DNA from: Tahibacter aquaticus
GTDB taxonomy: Bacteria > Pseudomonadota > Gammaproteobacteria > Xanthomonadales > Rhodanobacteraceae
Reading direction: 5' to 3'
Length of the DNA: 64,000 bases
Assembly (NCBI RefSeq): GCF_004363655.1
Contig: NZ_SNZH01000007.1
Coordinates: 328,083 to 392,082, forward strand
The position numbers were made by a program, and so were the translations under genes. How positions within the stretch are numbered: position 1 is the stretch's first letter; each line of letters begins with the position of its first letter. Positions 55,406-63,821 of this stretch are shown here, in pieces. The notes beneath the pieces are model-generated. The model had not been told where the DNA came from. It ran no database searches and worked only from the letters and a program-made list of their open reading frames with translations.

Positions 55406-55426
55406 ATCAAGGAATTCTCTAGCGCC

Positions 55427-56482
55427 ATGACCTTCATCGCCAAACCCAAGCTGCACCATCCCACCTTGCCGCAGAACGCGCTGTGCTTCACCCGGCGCGA
55501 CTACGAAGGGAAAATATCCACCTTGTGTGCCGGCTGCGGCCACGATTCCATTTCCGCCGCCATCATCCAGGCCTGCTGGGAGTTGAACGTAGAGCCGCAC
55601 CGCCTGGCCAAGCTGTCCGGCATCGGCTGCAGCAGCAAGACGCCCGACTATTTCCTCGGCCAGTCCCACGGCTTCAACACCGTGCACGGCCGCATGCCCT
55701 CGGTACTGACCGGCGCCAACCTGGCCAATCGGGAATTGCTCTACCTCGGCGTTTCCGGCGATGGCGATTCCGCGTCCATCGGCATAGGCCAGTTCGTGCA
55801 CGCGATACGCCGCGGCGTCAACATGACCTACATTGTGGAAAACAACGGCGTCTACGGTCTGACCAAGGGCCAGTTCTCCGCGACGGCAGACCAGGGCAGC
55901 ACCTCCAAGCGCGGCGTGGTCAACGCCGACAGCCCGATCGACCTGGTCGGCCTGGCCCTGCAACTGGGCGCCACCTATGTCGGCCGCAGCTTCAGCGGCG
56001 ACAAGGCCCAGCTCGTACCGCTGATCAAAGGCGCCATCGCCCACCGCGGCGCGGCGTTCCTCGACGTCATCAGCCCCTGCGTCGCCTTCAACAACCACGC
56101 CGGCAGTACCAAGAGCTACGAATACGTGCGCGCCCACAACGACGCCGTCAACCGCATGGACGTGATCCCCGAACGCGAGGAAATCGCTGTCGACTACGCT
56201 GCGGGCGAAACCATCGAAGTGGAACAGCACGACGGCTCGCGCCTGCGCCTGCACAAGCTCGATCCCGACTACGATCCGCGCAACCGCATTGCCGCGATGA
56301 ACTACGTGCAGCAGCACCAGGCCCTGGGCGAAGTGGTGACCGGTCTGCTCTACGTCGATGCGGAAGCCGAAGACCTGCATACTCACCTGAAGACCTCGGC
56401 CAAGCCGTTCAACCAGATGCAGGCGGCGGAGCTTTCGCCCGGGGCAGGCGCGTTGCTCAAGATCAACGCAAGCTTCCGCTAA
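55427..56482 (+). CDS. korB: 2-oxoacid:acceptor oxidoreductase, beta subunit (thiamine diphosphate)
   Basis: A 351-residue subunit with the TPP-binding signature LGVSGDGDSASIGIGQFVHA and IVENNGVYGLTKGQFSATAD. The cluster cysteines LCAGCGHDSISAAI and IGCSSKTPDYF are those of the beta subunit [4Fe-4S] centre, with a further Cys in DVISPCVAFNNHAGS. It begins with a leader FIAKPKLHHPTLPQNALCFT. With korA it makes the catalytic heterodimer. AAGGA lies twelve bases before the ATG. Electrons would leave through the GltD-like protein encoded first in the unit. Confidence 0.93.
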   Translation: MTFIAKPKLHHPTLPQNALCFTRRDYEGKISTLCAGCGHDSISAAIIQACWELNVEPHRLAKLSGIGCSSKTPDYFLGQSHGFNTVHGRMPSVLTGANLANRELLYLGVSGDGDSASIGIGQFVHAIRRGVNMTYIVENNGVYGLTKGQFSATADQGSTSKRGVVNADSPIDLVGLALQLGATYVGRSFSGDKAQLVPLIKGAIAHRGAAFLDVISPCVAFNNHAGSTKSYEYVRAHNDAVNRMDVIPEREEIAVDYAAGETIEVEQHDGSRLRLHKLDPDYDPRNRIAAMNYVQQHQALGEVVTGLLYVDAEAEDLHTHLKTSAKPFNQMQAAELSPGAGALLKINASFR

Positions 56483-56500
56483 GCCCAAGCCCACGAGCGC

Positions 56501-56644
56501 GTAGATTGGCGGTGAGCAAAGCGAGCCCCAACATCGAGGTCTCTCCGCGTAGGTTGGCAGTGAGCAAAGCGAACCCCAACATCGAGGTCTCCTCGTGTAG
56601 GTTGGCGGTGAGCAAAGCGAACCCCAACATCGAGGCCTCCCCGC
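56501..56644 (+). repeat. Three tandem 48-base repeats (GTAGGTTGGC family)
   Basis: Copies start at 56501, 56549 and 56597, each 48 bases and nearly identical: GTAGGTTGGCGGTGAGCAAA then GCGAACCCCAACATCGAGG and a variable tail of about nine bases. The unit length is a multiple of three and the reading frame of the following SnoaL-like gene stays open through all three. The core resembles REP-type GTAGGTTGG...CCCCAAC sequences. Confidence 0.96.
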
Positions 56645-56673
56645 AACCCGCTAACCTTCCCATCGCTATCCCC

Positions 56674-57072
56674 ATGTCCCCCGACGAACAAGCCATCCGC
56701 GATCTTCTGGCCCGCTGGCACGCCGAAACCGCTGCCGGCAACGTAGCGGCCGTGCTCGAACTCATGACCGAAGACGTCGTCTTCCTGATCGCCGGCCACG
56801 AACAGCCCCTGCGTGGCCGCGACGCCTTCGCCAAAGGCTTGCGGCAGCTGCTGCAGACGCATCGCTTCGAAGGCAGCGGCGAAGTACAGGATGTGGCGAT
56901 CAGCGGCGACCTGGCCTGCTGCTGGAGCGTGCTCGATGTGCGCACCACGCCGCTACAGGGCGGCGAAACGCAGCGGCGGCGAGGCAATGTGCTGTCGGTG
57001 TTGCGCAAACAGGCGGACGGCCGTTGGCAGCTGGCGCGGGACGCGAACATGCTTGTTCTCGCCGAGGCGTAG
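56674..57072 (+). CDS. SnoaL-like / SgcJ-EcaC family protein (DUF4440 type)
   Basis: A 132-residue protein of the NTF2-like superfamily. It opens with EQAIRDLLARWHAETAAGNV, then LELMTEDVVFLIAGHEQPLR and GRDAFAKGLRQLL, the usual helix-strand pattern, and ends with GRWQLARDANMLVLAEA. Members bind small ligands or act as isomerases; no function can be given. No ribosome site is seen before the ATG, and the reading frame is open upstream through the 48-base repeats, so the start is uncertain. It is separated from korB by those repeats. Confidence 0.85.
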   Translation: MSPDEQAIRDLLARWHAETAAGNVAAVLELMTEDVVFLIAGHEQPLRGRDAFAKGLRQLLQTHRFEGSGEVQDVAISGDLACCWSVLDVRTTPLQGGETQRRRGNVLSVLRKQADGRWQLARDANMLVLAEA

Positions 57073-57455
57073 CGCCTGTCGGGCAATCGGCATCGACGCG
57101 GCGTCGATGGTCTCGTGAAGCCGCTGCCGAAATGCCATCGACGGTTCGCGGCTTGGCGCCTGGCGGCCACGACGATTTCATGCTGGGGCTGTCCTGAGGC
57201 GAAGCGGGTGTCATCCGCATTTCGCCACTGAATCTTTCCGCTGCGTACGATCTGATCCACCGCCGCCAGGGATTGGGCTGCGGCTGACATCGGGGCGGCG
57301 GCTTCGCACCTGCGACCGTTGGCTGCCGCACGGCATCCACGTTCTACTCGACGGGAGGCGCCGGCGTCACGGCGTTTCCGTCTGCCATTAGCCCGCATCC
57401 GATGAGCGCGCACGCGTTGTGCGGCATGGGACAGGTAGTCCGCAGGAGTGAACGC
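57073..57455. other. Intergenic region before the M13 peptidase gene
   Basis: About 380 bases. A palindrome CATCGACGC-G-GCGTCGATG lies near 57100. Readings on the minus strand (for example around 57285) are open but show no family resemblance or ribosome site. I see no gene and no certain promoter. The AGGAG ribosome site of the peptidase is at 57444-57448. Confidence 0.5.
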
Positions 57456-59531
57456 ATGCCAGTTTCCGAATTGCTGCCCGCCGGTCTTGCCCGGCGCCGA
57501 CTCTGCGCGAGCTTTTTGCTGCTGCCCCTGGCTGCCGCGACCCGGCACGTGTTCGCTGCCGCGGAAAACCTTGCGGTCGGTGGCTGGGGCATCGACCTGG
57601 CCAATCTCAGTGCAACAGTCAGGCCCGGCGACGATTTCTTCGCCTACGTCAACGAAGGCTGGTTGCGCGATACCGTGCGGCCTACTGGCTATGCGCAGTA
57701 CGGTGAAATGAATGCGATGTTCCTGCGTACTGAAAATCGCATACGGGATATTGTCCACAATGATCTAATGCAGGCGCCCGGCAGCGGCAAGCTGGCCGAT
57801 CTGTATCGCAGCTATGTCGACGTGGCCGCCATCGACAAGGCCGGCCTGGCGCCGGTGCGCGGCGACCTGGATGCGATCCTCGCCATCGCCAGCCACGCGC
57901 AGGTGGCGCAGCGCATGGCGCATCCGCTGTCGCACACCATTGTGGCCTGCTACGTATTCCTCGACGCGGGCGATACGCGCCGCAGCCGTCTGCATCTCGA
58001 CCAGCAGGCCGCCAGCGGCCGTATCGTCGGCTTGCCGCACAAGCGCTACTACGACACAGCCGGCGAGCCGTATGCGAGCCAGCGCGCCGCTTATGCCGGT
58101 TACATCGCACAAACCCTGGCGCGCGCCGGTATCGCCGACGGTGCCGCTCACGCTGCGACGATCGTTGCGCTGGAGACGAAACTGGCCGGCGCCCAGTGGA
58201 ATGCGCAGCAGCTGCGCGACCGCCAACTGAACTATCGCCCGATGTCATTCGGCGAATTGCTGAAATACGCCCCTGGCTTTCCGTGGAAGGTGTTCATCGA
58301 GGCCAGCGGCTATCCCGCCGTCGATGCGCTGGTGCTGAATACCGATACGGCGATCCGCGACTGTGCTGCCATTTTCGCCGCCACGCCCGTAGCCACCTGG
58401 CGTTCCTACCTGGCCTTCCATTGGCTGCACAACCATGCGCATCTGCTGCCGACGGTCTTCCAGGATGCGAGCTTCGGTTTCTACGGCACCACGCTGAACG
58501 GCCAGAAATCCCGCCGCTCGCGCGAGGATCGCGGCATACAGTTCGTCAGCCAGAACCTGCCGGAGCTGGTCGGCGCGCGCTACGTCGCGCAGTTCTTCTC
58601 CCCGGCGGATCGCGCCGCCGTCGATGCGATGGCGCCGTTCCTGAAGCAGGCCTTGCGCAATCGCATCGCCGGCGCGGACTGGCTCGACGCGGCAACGCGT
58701 ACGACGGCGCTGGCCAAGATCGACGCGATGCGCCTGCGCCTGGGTTATCCGGACGATCTGCGCGACTATGCCGAGGTCGAGATCCGGCCTGCCGATCCGA
58801 TCGGCAACCTGCATCGCCTGAAGGCCGCGCAGATCAAACAGGACGCACAGTACCTGGCCCATCCCGGACGGCCGTATCGCTGGCACCTGCCGCCACAGTC
58901 GGTCGACGGCAGCTTCAGTCCGCAGCTCAACGCAGTGACGTTTCCCGCCGGCCTGCTGCAGGCACCGGCCTTCAGCGCGAGCGCCGACAGCGCGGTGAAT
59001 TTCGGTGCGATCGGCTCGGTGCTGGGCCACGAGATGGCACACGCTTTCGACGACCAGGGCTCGCGCTTCGACGACAAGGGCAACCTGCGCGACTGGTGGT
59101 CGCCGGCCGCCCGCGCTGCATTCGATGCAAGGGCTGATGTGCTGGCCACGCAGTATTCGGCATTCGCGCCGCTGCCCGGCGCACACCTCGATGGCCGCCG
59201 CAGCCTGGGCGAGAACCTGTCCGACCTCGTCGGCGTCAGCGTCGCGCTGGACGCGTATCGCCTGTATGCGGCGGCCAAGGGCGTGGATACCAAGGCCGGG
59301 CGCGACGGCTTCAGCGGCGAGCAGCGCTTCTTCCTGGGCTGGGCGCAGCTGTGGCGTACGCAGGCGACGGAAAGCGCGCTGCGCGGCGAGATTGACACGG
59401 CATATCACTCGCCGGCGAAGTATCGCGTCAACGGCGTGGTGCGCAATCTGCAGGCCTGGTACGACGCGTTCGGCGTTGATTCCCAGGCAACGCTTTTTCT
59501 CGACGCCAGCAAGCGCGCATCGGTCTGGTGA
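57456..59531 (+). CDS. M13-family (neprilysin/PepO-like) metallopeptidase
   Basis: A 691-residue zinc peptidase exported to the periplasm. The HExxH site is SVLGHEMAHAFDDQGSRFDD, and the third ligand lies in SLGENLSDLVGVSVALDAYR (ENxSD, where most members have ENxAD). PGDDFFAYVNEGWL at the N-terminus and SPAKYRVNGVVRNLQAWYDA near the end are typical of the family. The N-terminus (LARRRLCASFLLLPLAAATR) has an RR pair before the hydrophobic core, so Tat export is possible. ATG 57456 has AGGAG seven bases upstream; an earlier start at 57402 precedes it and is less likely. The REP-like hairpin at 59546 follows the stop. Confidence 0.93.
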   Translation: MPVSELLPAGLARRRLCASFLLLPLAAATRHVFAAAENLAVGGWGIDLANLSATVRPGDDFFAYVNEGWLRDTVRPTGYAQYGEMNAMFLRTENRIRDIVHNDLMQAPGSGKLADLYRSYVDVAAIDKAGLAPVRGDLDAILAIASHAQVAQRMAHPLSHTIVACYVFLDAGDTRRSRLHLDQQAASGRIVGLPHKRYYDTAGEPYASQRAAYAGYIAQTLARAGIADGAAHAATIVALETKLAGAQWNAQQLRDRQLNYRPMSFGELLKYAPGFPWKVFIEASGYPAVDALVLNTDTAIRDCAAIFAATPVATWRSYLAFHWLHNHAHLLPTVFQDASFGFYGTTLNGQKSRRSREDRGIQFVSQNLPELVGARYVAQFFSPADRAAVDAMAPFLKQALRNRIAGADWLDAATRTTALAKIDAMRLRLGYPDDLRDYAEVEIRPADPIGNLHRLKAAQIKQDAQYLAHPGRPYRWHLPPQSVDGSFSPQLNAVTFPAGLLQAPAFSASADSAVNFGAIGSVLGHEMAHAFDDQGSRFDDKGNLRDWWSPAARAAFDARADVLATQYSAFAPLPGAHLDGRRSLGENLSDLVGVSVALDAYRLYAAAKGVDTKAGRDGFSGEQRFFLGWAQLWRTQATESALRGEIDTAYHSPAKYRVNGVVRNLQAWYDAFGVDSQATLFLDASKRASVW

Positions 59532-59545
59532 TTGGCGACAGGCAG

Positions 59546-59585
59546 CGTAGGTTGGAGTTCGCCTGACGGCTTACCCCAACCTACG
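59546..59585. repeat. REP-like hairpin of the GTAGGTTGG family
   Basis: CGTAGGTTGG (59546-59555) and CCAACCTACG (59576-59585) form a perfect ten-base-pair stem; the 20-base loop contains GCCTGACGGC, which can pair further. It belongs to the same sequence family as the tandem copies at 56501-56644 and lies between two convergent genes. Confidence 0.9.
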
Positions 59586-59613
59586 TGGTTGCCTGAATTA
59601 CGTGCCGCCCAGG

Positions 59614-61422
59614 CTATTCGAATCCATCCTCGAAAAGTGTATCGCTGAATACATCGCCGACCGTCAGTCCGGCGCTGGCGGTGGTGCCCGCACCGATGGG
59701 GCCGAAATCGCTCAGCACGCCGGTGTCGAGCTGCAGCCGGTACAGGCGCGTAGCGCCGGCGATGGTCAGCGCGACATAGGCATGGCCGCTGACGGGCAGG
59801 TTGTTGGCAGCGGCGGCCGGGCCGGGCGGTATGTCGAAGCCGGTGGCGGCGCTGAAATCGACGGCGCTGCCGTTGAGGGTGATGCTCATGGGCAAGGTCT
59901 GCGTGCCGCTGTTGGGCGGGTTCTGGATCAGCAGGCGGTCACCGCTGGCTTCAATAGTATACAAAGTTGTAATTGTGGTGCCGGCGAAATTGTTGGTATA
60001 GGCCGCGCCGTCGAGGCCGGCGGGCATGGCGGCGATGGTTACCGGGCCGTCGGGATTGGTGCCGGCTACGCTGCCGCTCGGGCCGCCGAGATCGCCGTCT
60101 ACCGGGCCGCCGGTGAGCGGGTTGGCGCGGAAGTTAAGGCCACTGGAACTCACCACGCGAACGCGGTCGACAGAGGGGTTGAACGAGACGCCGTAGCTGC
60201 CGTCGGCCAGGTCTATCGGCAGGCCGAGGGCGTCGACGAAGGCAATCGTGCCGGCCGTGGCGCCGAGCTGCGTCGCGGCGCCGGTTTGCGGATCGAGCCG
60301 GTATAGCGTGGCCGTATTGGCGGCTGCATTGACGCCCAGCGCGATCCATTGCCCAGTGGCCGGACGCGTGTCGAAACCGACCAGGCGTTCGCCGGCAGCG
60401 ACGCCGGTAATCGTCACGCTGACGCTGCTGGCGGGCGACTGCAGCAGGAAACGCTGCAGGCTGCTGCCGCTGACATTGAGCGACTGCGCAGAACTGGGCA
60501 GGCCGGCGACGGCGATATCGCGCACGCTCAGGCCGCCGAGCGTGCCGACCAGGCTTGTCACGCCGCTGGACAGTTCCAGCTGATAGAGACCGGAAACACC
60601 GGCTACGGTAAACGCCGCATAGGCAAGGCCGCTTGCGGCCGCATTGCCGGCGGCGACGTTGATGCCCGATGGAATATCGAAGCCGCTCTCGCTGGAAATA
60701 TCCAGCGTGCTGCCGCCCAGGGTCAGCGGCAAGGGCGTGGTCAATGTGCCCGCATTGGGCGGATTGACGATGAACAGGCGGTCGCTGGCCGAATCAATCG
60801 TATACAAGGTTGTCGTTGTGACATTGGCCTGATTATTGGTATAGGCCGCAGCATCGAAGGCCGTGCCGGCACCGTTGGCCGAGCCGTCGGGATTGAGTCC
60901 GGCTACCGAACCCACTGCGCCGCCCAGGTCGCCGTCGACCAGCGCGCCATTGTTCGGGTTCATGCGGAAGGACTGGCCGGTGCTGGTGATCACGCGCAGG
61001 CGGTCGACGGTGGGATTGAAGTCGATGTCGAAGGCGGGGCCGTTGATCAGCAGGGGCGAACCCGCCGCATCGACGAAGCTGCCGGCCGGGCCTACCGCCG
61101 TGGCGACGGCGCTGCCGGCGCGGTACTCGATGGCGTAGAGCTGCACGTTGGAGGTGAAGTTGTTGTAGCCCAGGCCATACAGGCGGTTGTTCTGCGGGCG
61201 CACATCGATGGCGACCAGGTTGTCGCTGACGGTCAGGCCGCTGACGGGAAGCACGGCGCCGGGCGAGCCGGGGGTCTGGTCATCGACTATGGCGATGCCA
61301 TTGCCTGTGGTCAGCACGACGACAGGGCGCGCCAGTGCGGCGGGAGCGAGCAGCATAAGACTGAGTGCGGTTGCGGCGAGCGCCGCGCAACGCGGCGCAG
61401 AGAAAACGACGGGCCTGCTCAT
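59614..61422 (-). CDS. Secreted tandem DUF4394 protein with C-terminal LFEDGFE
   Basis: A 602-residue exported protein. The signal peptide (LSLMLLAPAALARP) is followed by two DUF4394 domains of about 260 residues. Each repeats the same landmarks: FDIDFNPTVDRLRVITSTG and YGVSFNPSVDRVRVVSSSG, then VDGDLGGAVGSVAGLNPDG and VDGDLGGPSGSVAGTNPDG, then AYTNN...TLYTID/E. The fold is probably a beta-propeller-like repeat; function is unknown. It ends GDVFSDTLFEDGFE, the C-terminal signature shared with other secreted proteins here. I chose ATG 61422 with AAGGAA upstream; earlier starts add a stretch without secretion features. Confidence 0.87.
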   Translation of the reverse strand: MSRPVVFSAPRCAALAATALSLMLLAPAALARPVVVLTTGNGIAIVDDQTPGSPGAVLPVSGLTVSDNLVAIDVRPQNNRLYGLGYNNFTSNVQLYAIEYRAGSAVATAVGPAGSFVDAAGSPLLINGPAFDIDFNPTVDRLRVITSTGQSFRMNPNNGALVDGDLGGAVGSVAGLNPDGSANGAGTAFDAAAYTNNQANVTTTTLYTIDSASDRLFIVNPPNAGTLTTPLPLTLGGSTLDISSESGFDIPSGINVAAGNAAASGLAYAAFTVAGVSGLYQLELSSGVTSLVGTLGGLSVRDIAVAGLPSSAQSLNVSGSSLQRFLLQSPASSVSVTITGVAAGERLVGFDTRPATGQWIALGVNAAANTATLYRLDPQTGAATQLGATAGTIAFVDALGLPIDLADGSYGVSFNPSVDRVRVVSSSGLNFRANPLTGGPVDGDLGGPSGSVAGTNPDGPVTIAAMPAGLDGAAYTNNFAGTTITTLYTIEASGDRLLIQNPPNSGTQTLPMSITLNGSAVDFSAATGFDIPPGPAAAANNLPVSGHAYVALTIAGATRLYRLQLDTGVLSDFGPIGAGTTASAGLTVGDVFSDTLFEDGFE

Positions 61423-61742
61423 GACGAGATTCCTTGGCTGGAAGACGGATAGCCGTGGGTCTCCTCTCTCATGACACCACGGTCTGGCGCAGTACGTGGC
61501 TGGGGCGCCAGACGGATGCAGCGAAATGATCGCGGAGTTGTGAATCTCGCGTGATGCAATGCATGCCGGCGCCTGAGGGAAATTCCGTTTTCCCAGCGCA
61601 TTTTTCGCGAATTTCACGTCACTCCAGGCTAACGGCGCCGTGTCAGTCGCAGGAAACTAAAGAGATAGTTCTCGATTTATACATCGGCCTGCATCCGTCG
61701 CCGGGTCGCGTGCGTACTGCTGGCACTGCCAGGAGACGACGC
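61423..61742. promoter_or_regulatory. Divergent region between the DUF4394 protein and the TonB-dependent receptor
   Basis: About 320 bases with promoters for both genes. An AT-rich patch at 61653-61685 contains TTTATACAT, which could be a -10 box for the receptor; no good -35 stands before it. No Fur-like palindrome or riboswitch was found by eye. AGGAG precedes the receptor ATG by seven bases. Confidence 0.4.
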
Positions 61743-63821
61743 ATGAAAATCGACGCGAAAGGACGGCTGGCCTGGGTTGCGGCTGTGGTCATTCTGGCCT
61801 GGCTAGGCCAGGGGCCGGTGTTCGCCAGCGGATTCCCGGCCACGCAACTGCCACCTAACCATGTCTACGGCATGATCGGTCCCGATCAACTGGCCCAGGC
61901 CGATGCGGCCTCGGCCGGTGTGGTGACGCAGGAGCAGATCGAGAACCGGCCGATCTCGCGCCCGGCCGAAGTGCTGGAAGTGGTGCCCGGCCTGATCGCC
62001 ACGCAGCACAGCGGCGACGGCAAGGCGAACCAGTATTTTCTGCGCGGCTTCAATCTCGACCACGGCACCGACCTGGCCGCGTTCGTCGACGGCGTACCGA
62101 ACAATTTGCGCACGCATGCCCACGGCCAGGGCTATAACGATCTGAACGGACTGATTCCCGAGCTGATCGACACCATCGAATATCGCAAGGGGCCGTACTA
62201 CGCCGAGGACGGCGATTTCGCCTCGGCCGGCTCGGTGCGTATTCGCTATGCCGACCGGTTGCCGCAGCCTGTCTACCAGCTTGGCGTGGGCAGCGATGGT
62301 TATGTGCGCGCGCTGCTGGCCGGTTCGCACGAACTGTCGGCCGGCCGCGGCGTGATGTTCGGCCTGGACGCGGGTAAGTATGACGGCGCCTGGGAAAAGC
62401 CCGAGGACACGCGGCGCATTTCGATGATCGGCAAATGGCGCGGTGGCGACGAGGCGCAGGGCTATCACGCGGAGTTTTCGGCGTATCGCAACCGCTGGCA
62501 ATCCAGCGACCAGATACCGCTGCGCGCGGTCGCGTCCGCTGCTGTCGGGCGTTATGGCCAGATCGATCCTGATCTCGGCGGCGATACTTCGCGCTATACG
62601 CTGGCCGGCGAATACCATGGTGCACTCGGCAGCGGCCAGTTGTTGGTCAATGCGTACTACACACGCTATTCGCTGGATCTGTTTTCCAATTTCACCTATT
62701 TTCTTGACGATCCCGTCGCCGGCGACCAGTTCGAGCAGGCCGACGAACGCGACTACTACGGCGCCACGGCGAAATACGTGCAGGCCTGGACGAGCGGAGC
62801 GATCACGCAGGCGCTTGCCGTCGGCCTGGATGCGCGCATCGACGATATCGGTACGGTAGGGCTGTTTCATACCCGGGCGCGGCAACGCCTGGGCACGACG
62901 CGGCTGGATCGCGTGAACGAGCAGTCGCTGGGCCTATTCGCCAGCTACGAAACGCAGTGGACGCCCTGGCTGCGCAGCGTCGCCGGGCTACGCTGGGATG
63001 CGTATCGCACCGACGTCAATAGCAATATTGTGGAAAATTCAGGATCGGCCTCGGATCGCCGCGCCAGCCCGAAGCTGAGTCTGATCCTGGGCCCCTGGGC
63101 CGGCACGCAGGTGTTCCTCAATGCCGGCCGCGGCTTTCACAGCAACGATGCACGCGGCGCCACGCTGCGCGTCGACCCCACCGGCACCGGCGAAGCCGCA
63201 TTCGCGCAGAACCTGCTGGTGCCGAGCACCGGCACGGAAATCGGCCTGCGCACGACGCCGACGCCGAACCTCACGCTCAGCGCGGCGCTATGGCAATTGA
63301 AGATCGGCTCAGAGCTGGTGTTCTCCGGCGACGGCGGCACGACCGAGCCGAGTTTTCCGTCGCAACGCCATGGCCTGGAATTGTCGATGTACTGGCAGGC
63401 GCGGCCCTGGCTAGCCATCGATGCGGACTACGCGCGTTCGATGGCGCGCTTCGACGGCAATCCAGCGGGCTCGCGCATTGCCAATGCGATCGAACGTGTC
63501 GCTTCGGTCGGTGTGCAGGCAAAAGGCAATGGCCGCTGGTCCGGCAGTTTGCGCTATCGCTATCTCGGCCCGGCACCGCTGATCGAGGACGGCAGCGTGC
63601 GTTCGCACTCGACTACCCTGCTCAACGGCGAAATCGGCTACGCGCTGACGCCGGCCTTCCGGCTGAGCGCGGAAGTGCTGAATCTGCTGGACAGCAAGAG
63701 CAACGACATCAGCTATTTCTACGCATCGCGCCTGCGCGGCGAAAGCGAGGCGGTTGCAGATATCCACTTCCATCCGGTAGAACCGCGCCAGCTGCGGTTT
63801 ACTTTGCGCGGTACGTTCTGA
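61743..63821 (+). CDS. TonB-dependent outer-membrane receptor
   Basis: A 692-residue receptor that imports a ligand using energy passed by TonB. The signal peptide (VAAVVILAWLGQGPVFASG) is followed by a plug domain: ENRPISRPAEVLEVVPGLIA, QYFLRGFNLDHGTDLAAFVD, GPYYAEDGDFASAGSVRIRY. The 22-strand barrel ends with QLRFTLRGTF, a C-terminal Phe. No classical TonB box is obvious between the signal peptide and the plug. The ligand cannot be read; no siderophore, cobalamin or sugar genes lie in the window. It is divergent from the secreted DUF4394 protein. Confidence 0.93.
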   Translation: MKIDAKGRLAWVAAVVILAWLGQGPVFASGFPATQLPPNHVYGMIGPDQLAQADAASAGVVTQEQIENRPISRPAEVLEVVPGLIATQHSGDGKANQYFLRGFNLDHGTDLAAFVDGVPNNLRTHAHGQGYNDLNGLIPELIDTIEYRKGPYYAEDGDFASAGSVRIRYADRLPQPVYQLGVGSDGYVRALLAGSHELSAGRGVMFGLDAGKYDGAWEKPEDTRRISMIGKWRGGDEAQGYHAEFSAYRNRWQSSDQIPLRAVASAAVGRYGQIDPDLGGDTSRYTLAGEYHGALGSGQLLVNAYYTRYSLDLFSNFTYFLDDPVAGDQFEQADERDYYGATAKYVQAWTSGAITQALAVGLDARIDDIGTVGLFHTRARQRLGTTRLDRVNEQSLGLFASYETQWTPWLRSVAGLRWDAYRTDVNSNIVENSGSASDRRASPKLSLILGPWAGTQVFLNAGRGFHSNDARGATLRVDPTGTGEAAFAQNLLVPSTGTEIGLRTTPTPNLTLSAALWQLKIGSELVFSGDGGTTEPSFPSQRHGLELSMYWQARPWLAIDADYARSMARFDGNPAGSRIANAIERVASVGVQAKGNGRWSGSLRYRYLGPAPLIEDGSVRSHSTTLLNGEIGYALTPAFRLSAEVLNLLDSKSNDISYFYASRLRGESEAVADIHFHPVEPRQLRFTLRGTF

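Noticed and set aside
56501..56644. CRISPR array
   Set aside because: Only three copies, 48 bases long and contiguous, without unique spacers between them, so they are tandem repeats. No cas genes are present.
57073..57455. Possible gene remnant on the minus strand before the M13 peptidase
   Set aside because: Several frames are open but none has a start with a ribosome site or a recognisable domain; the region is better described as intergenic.
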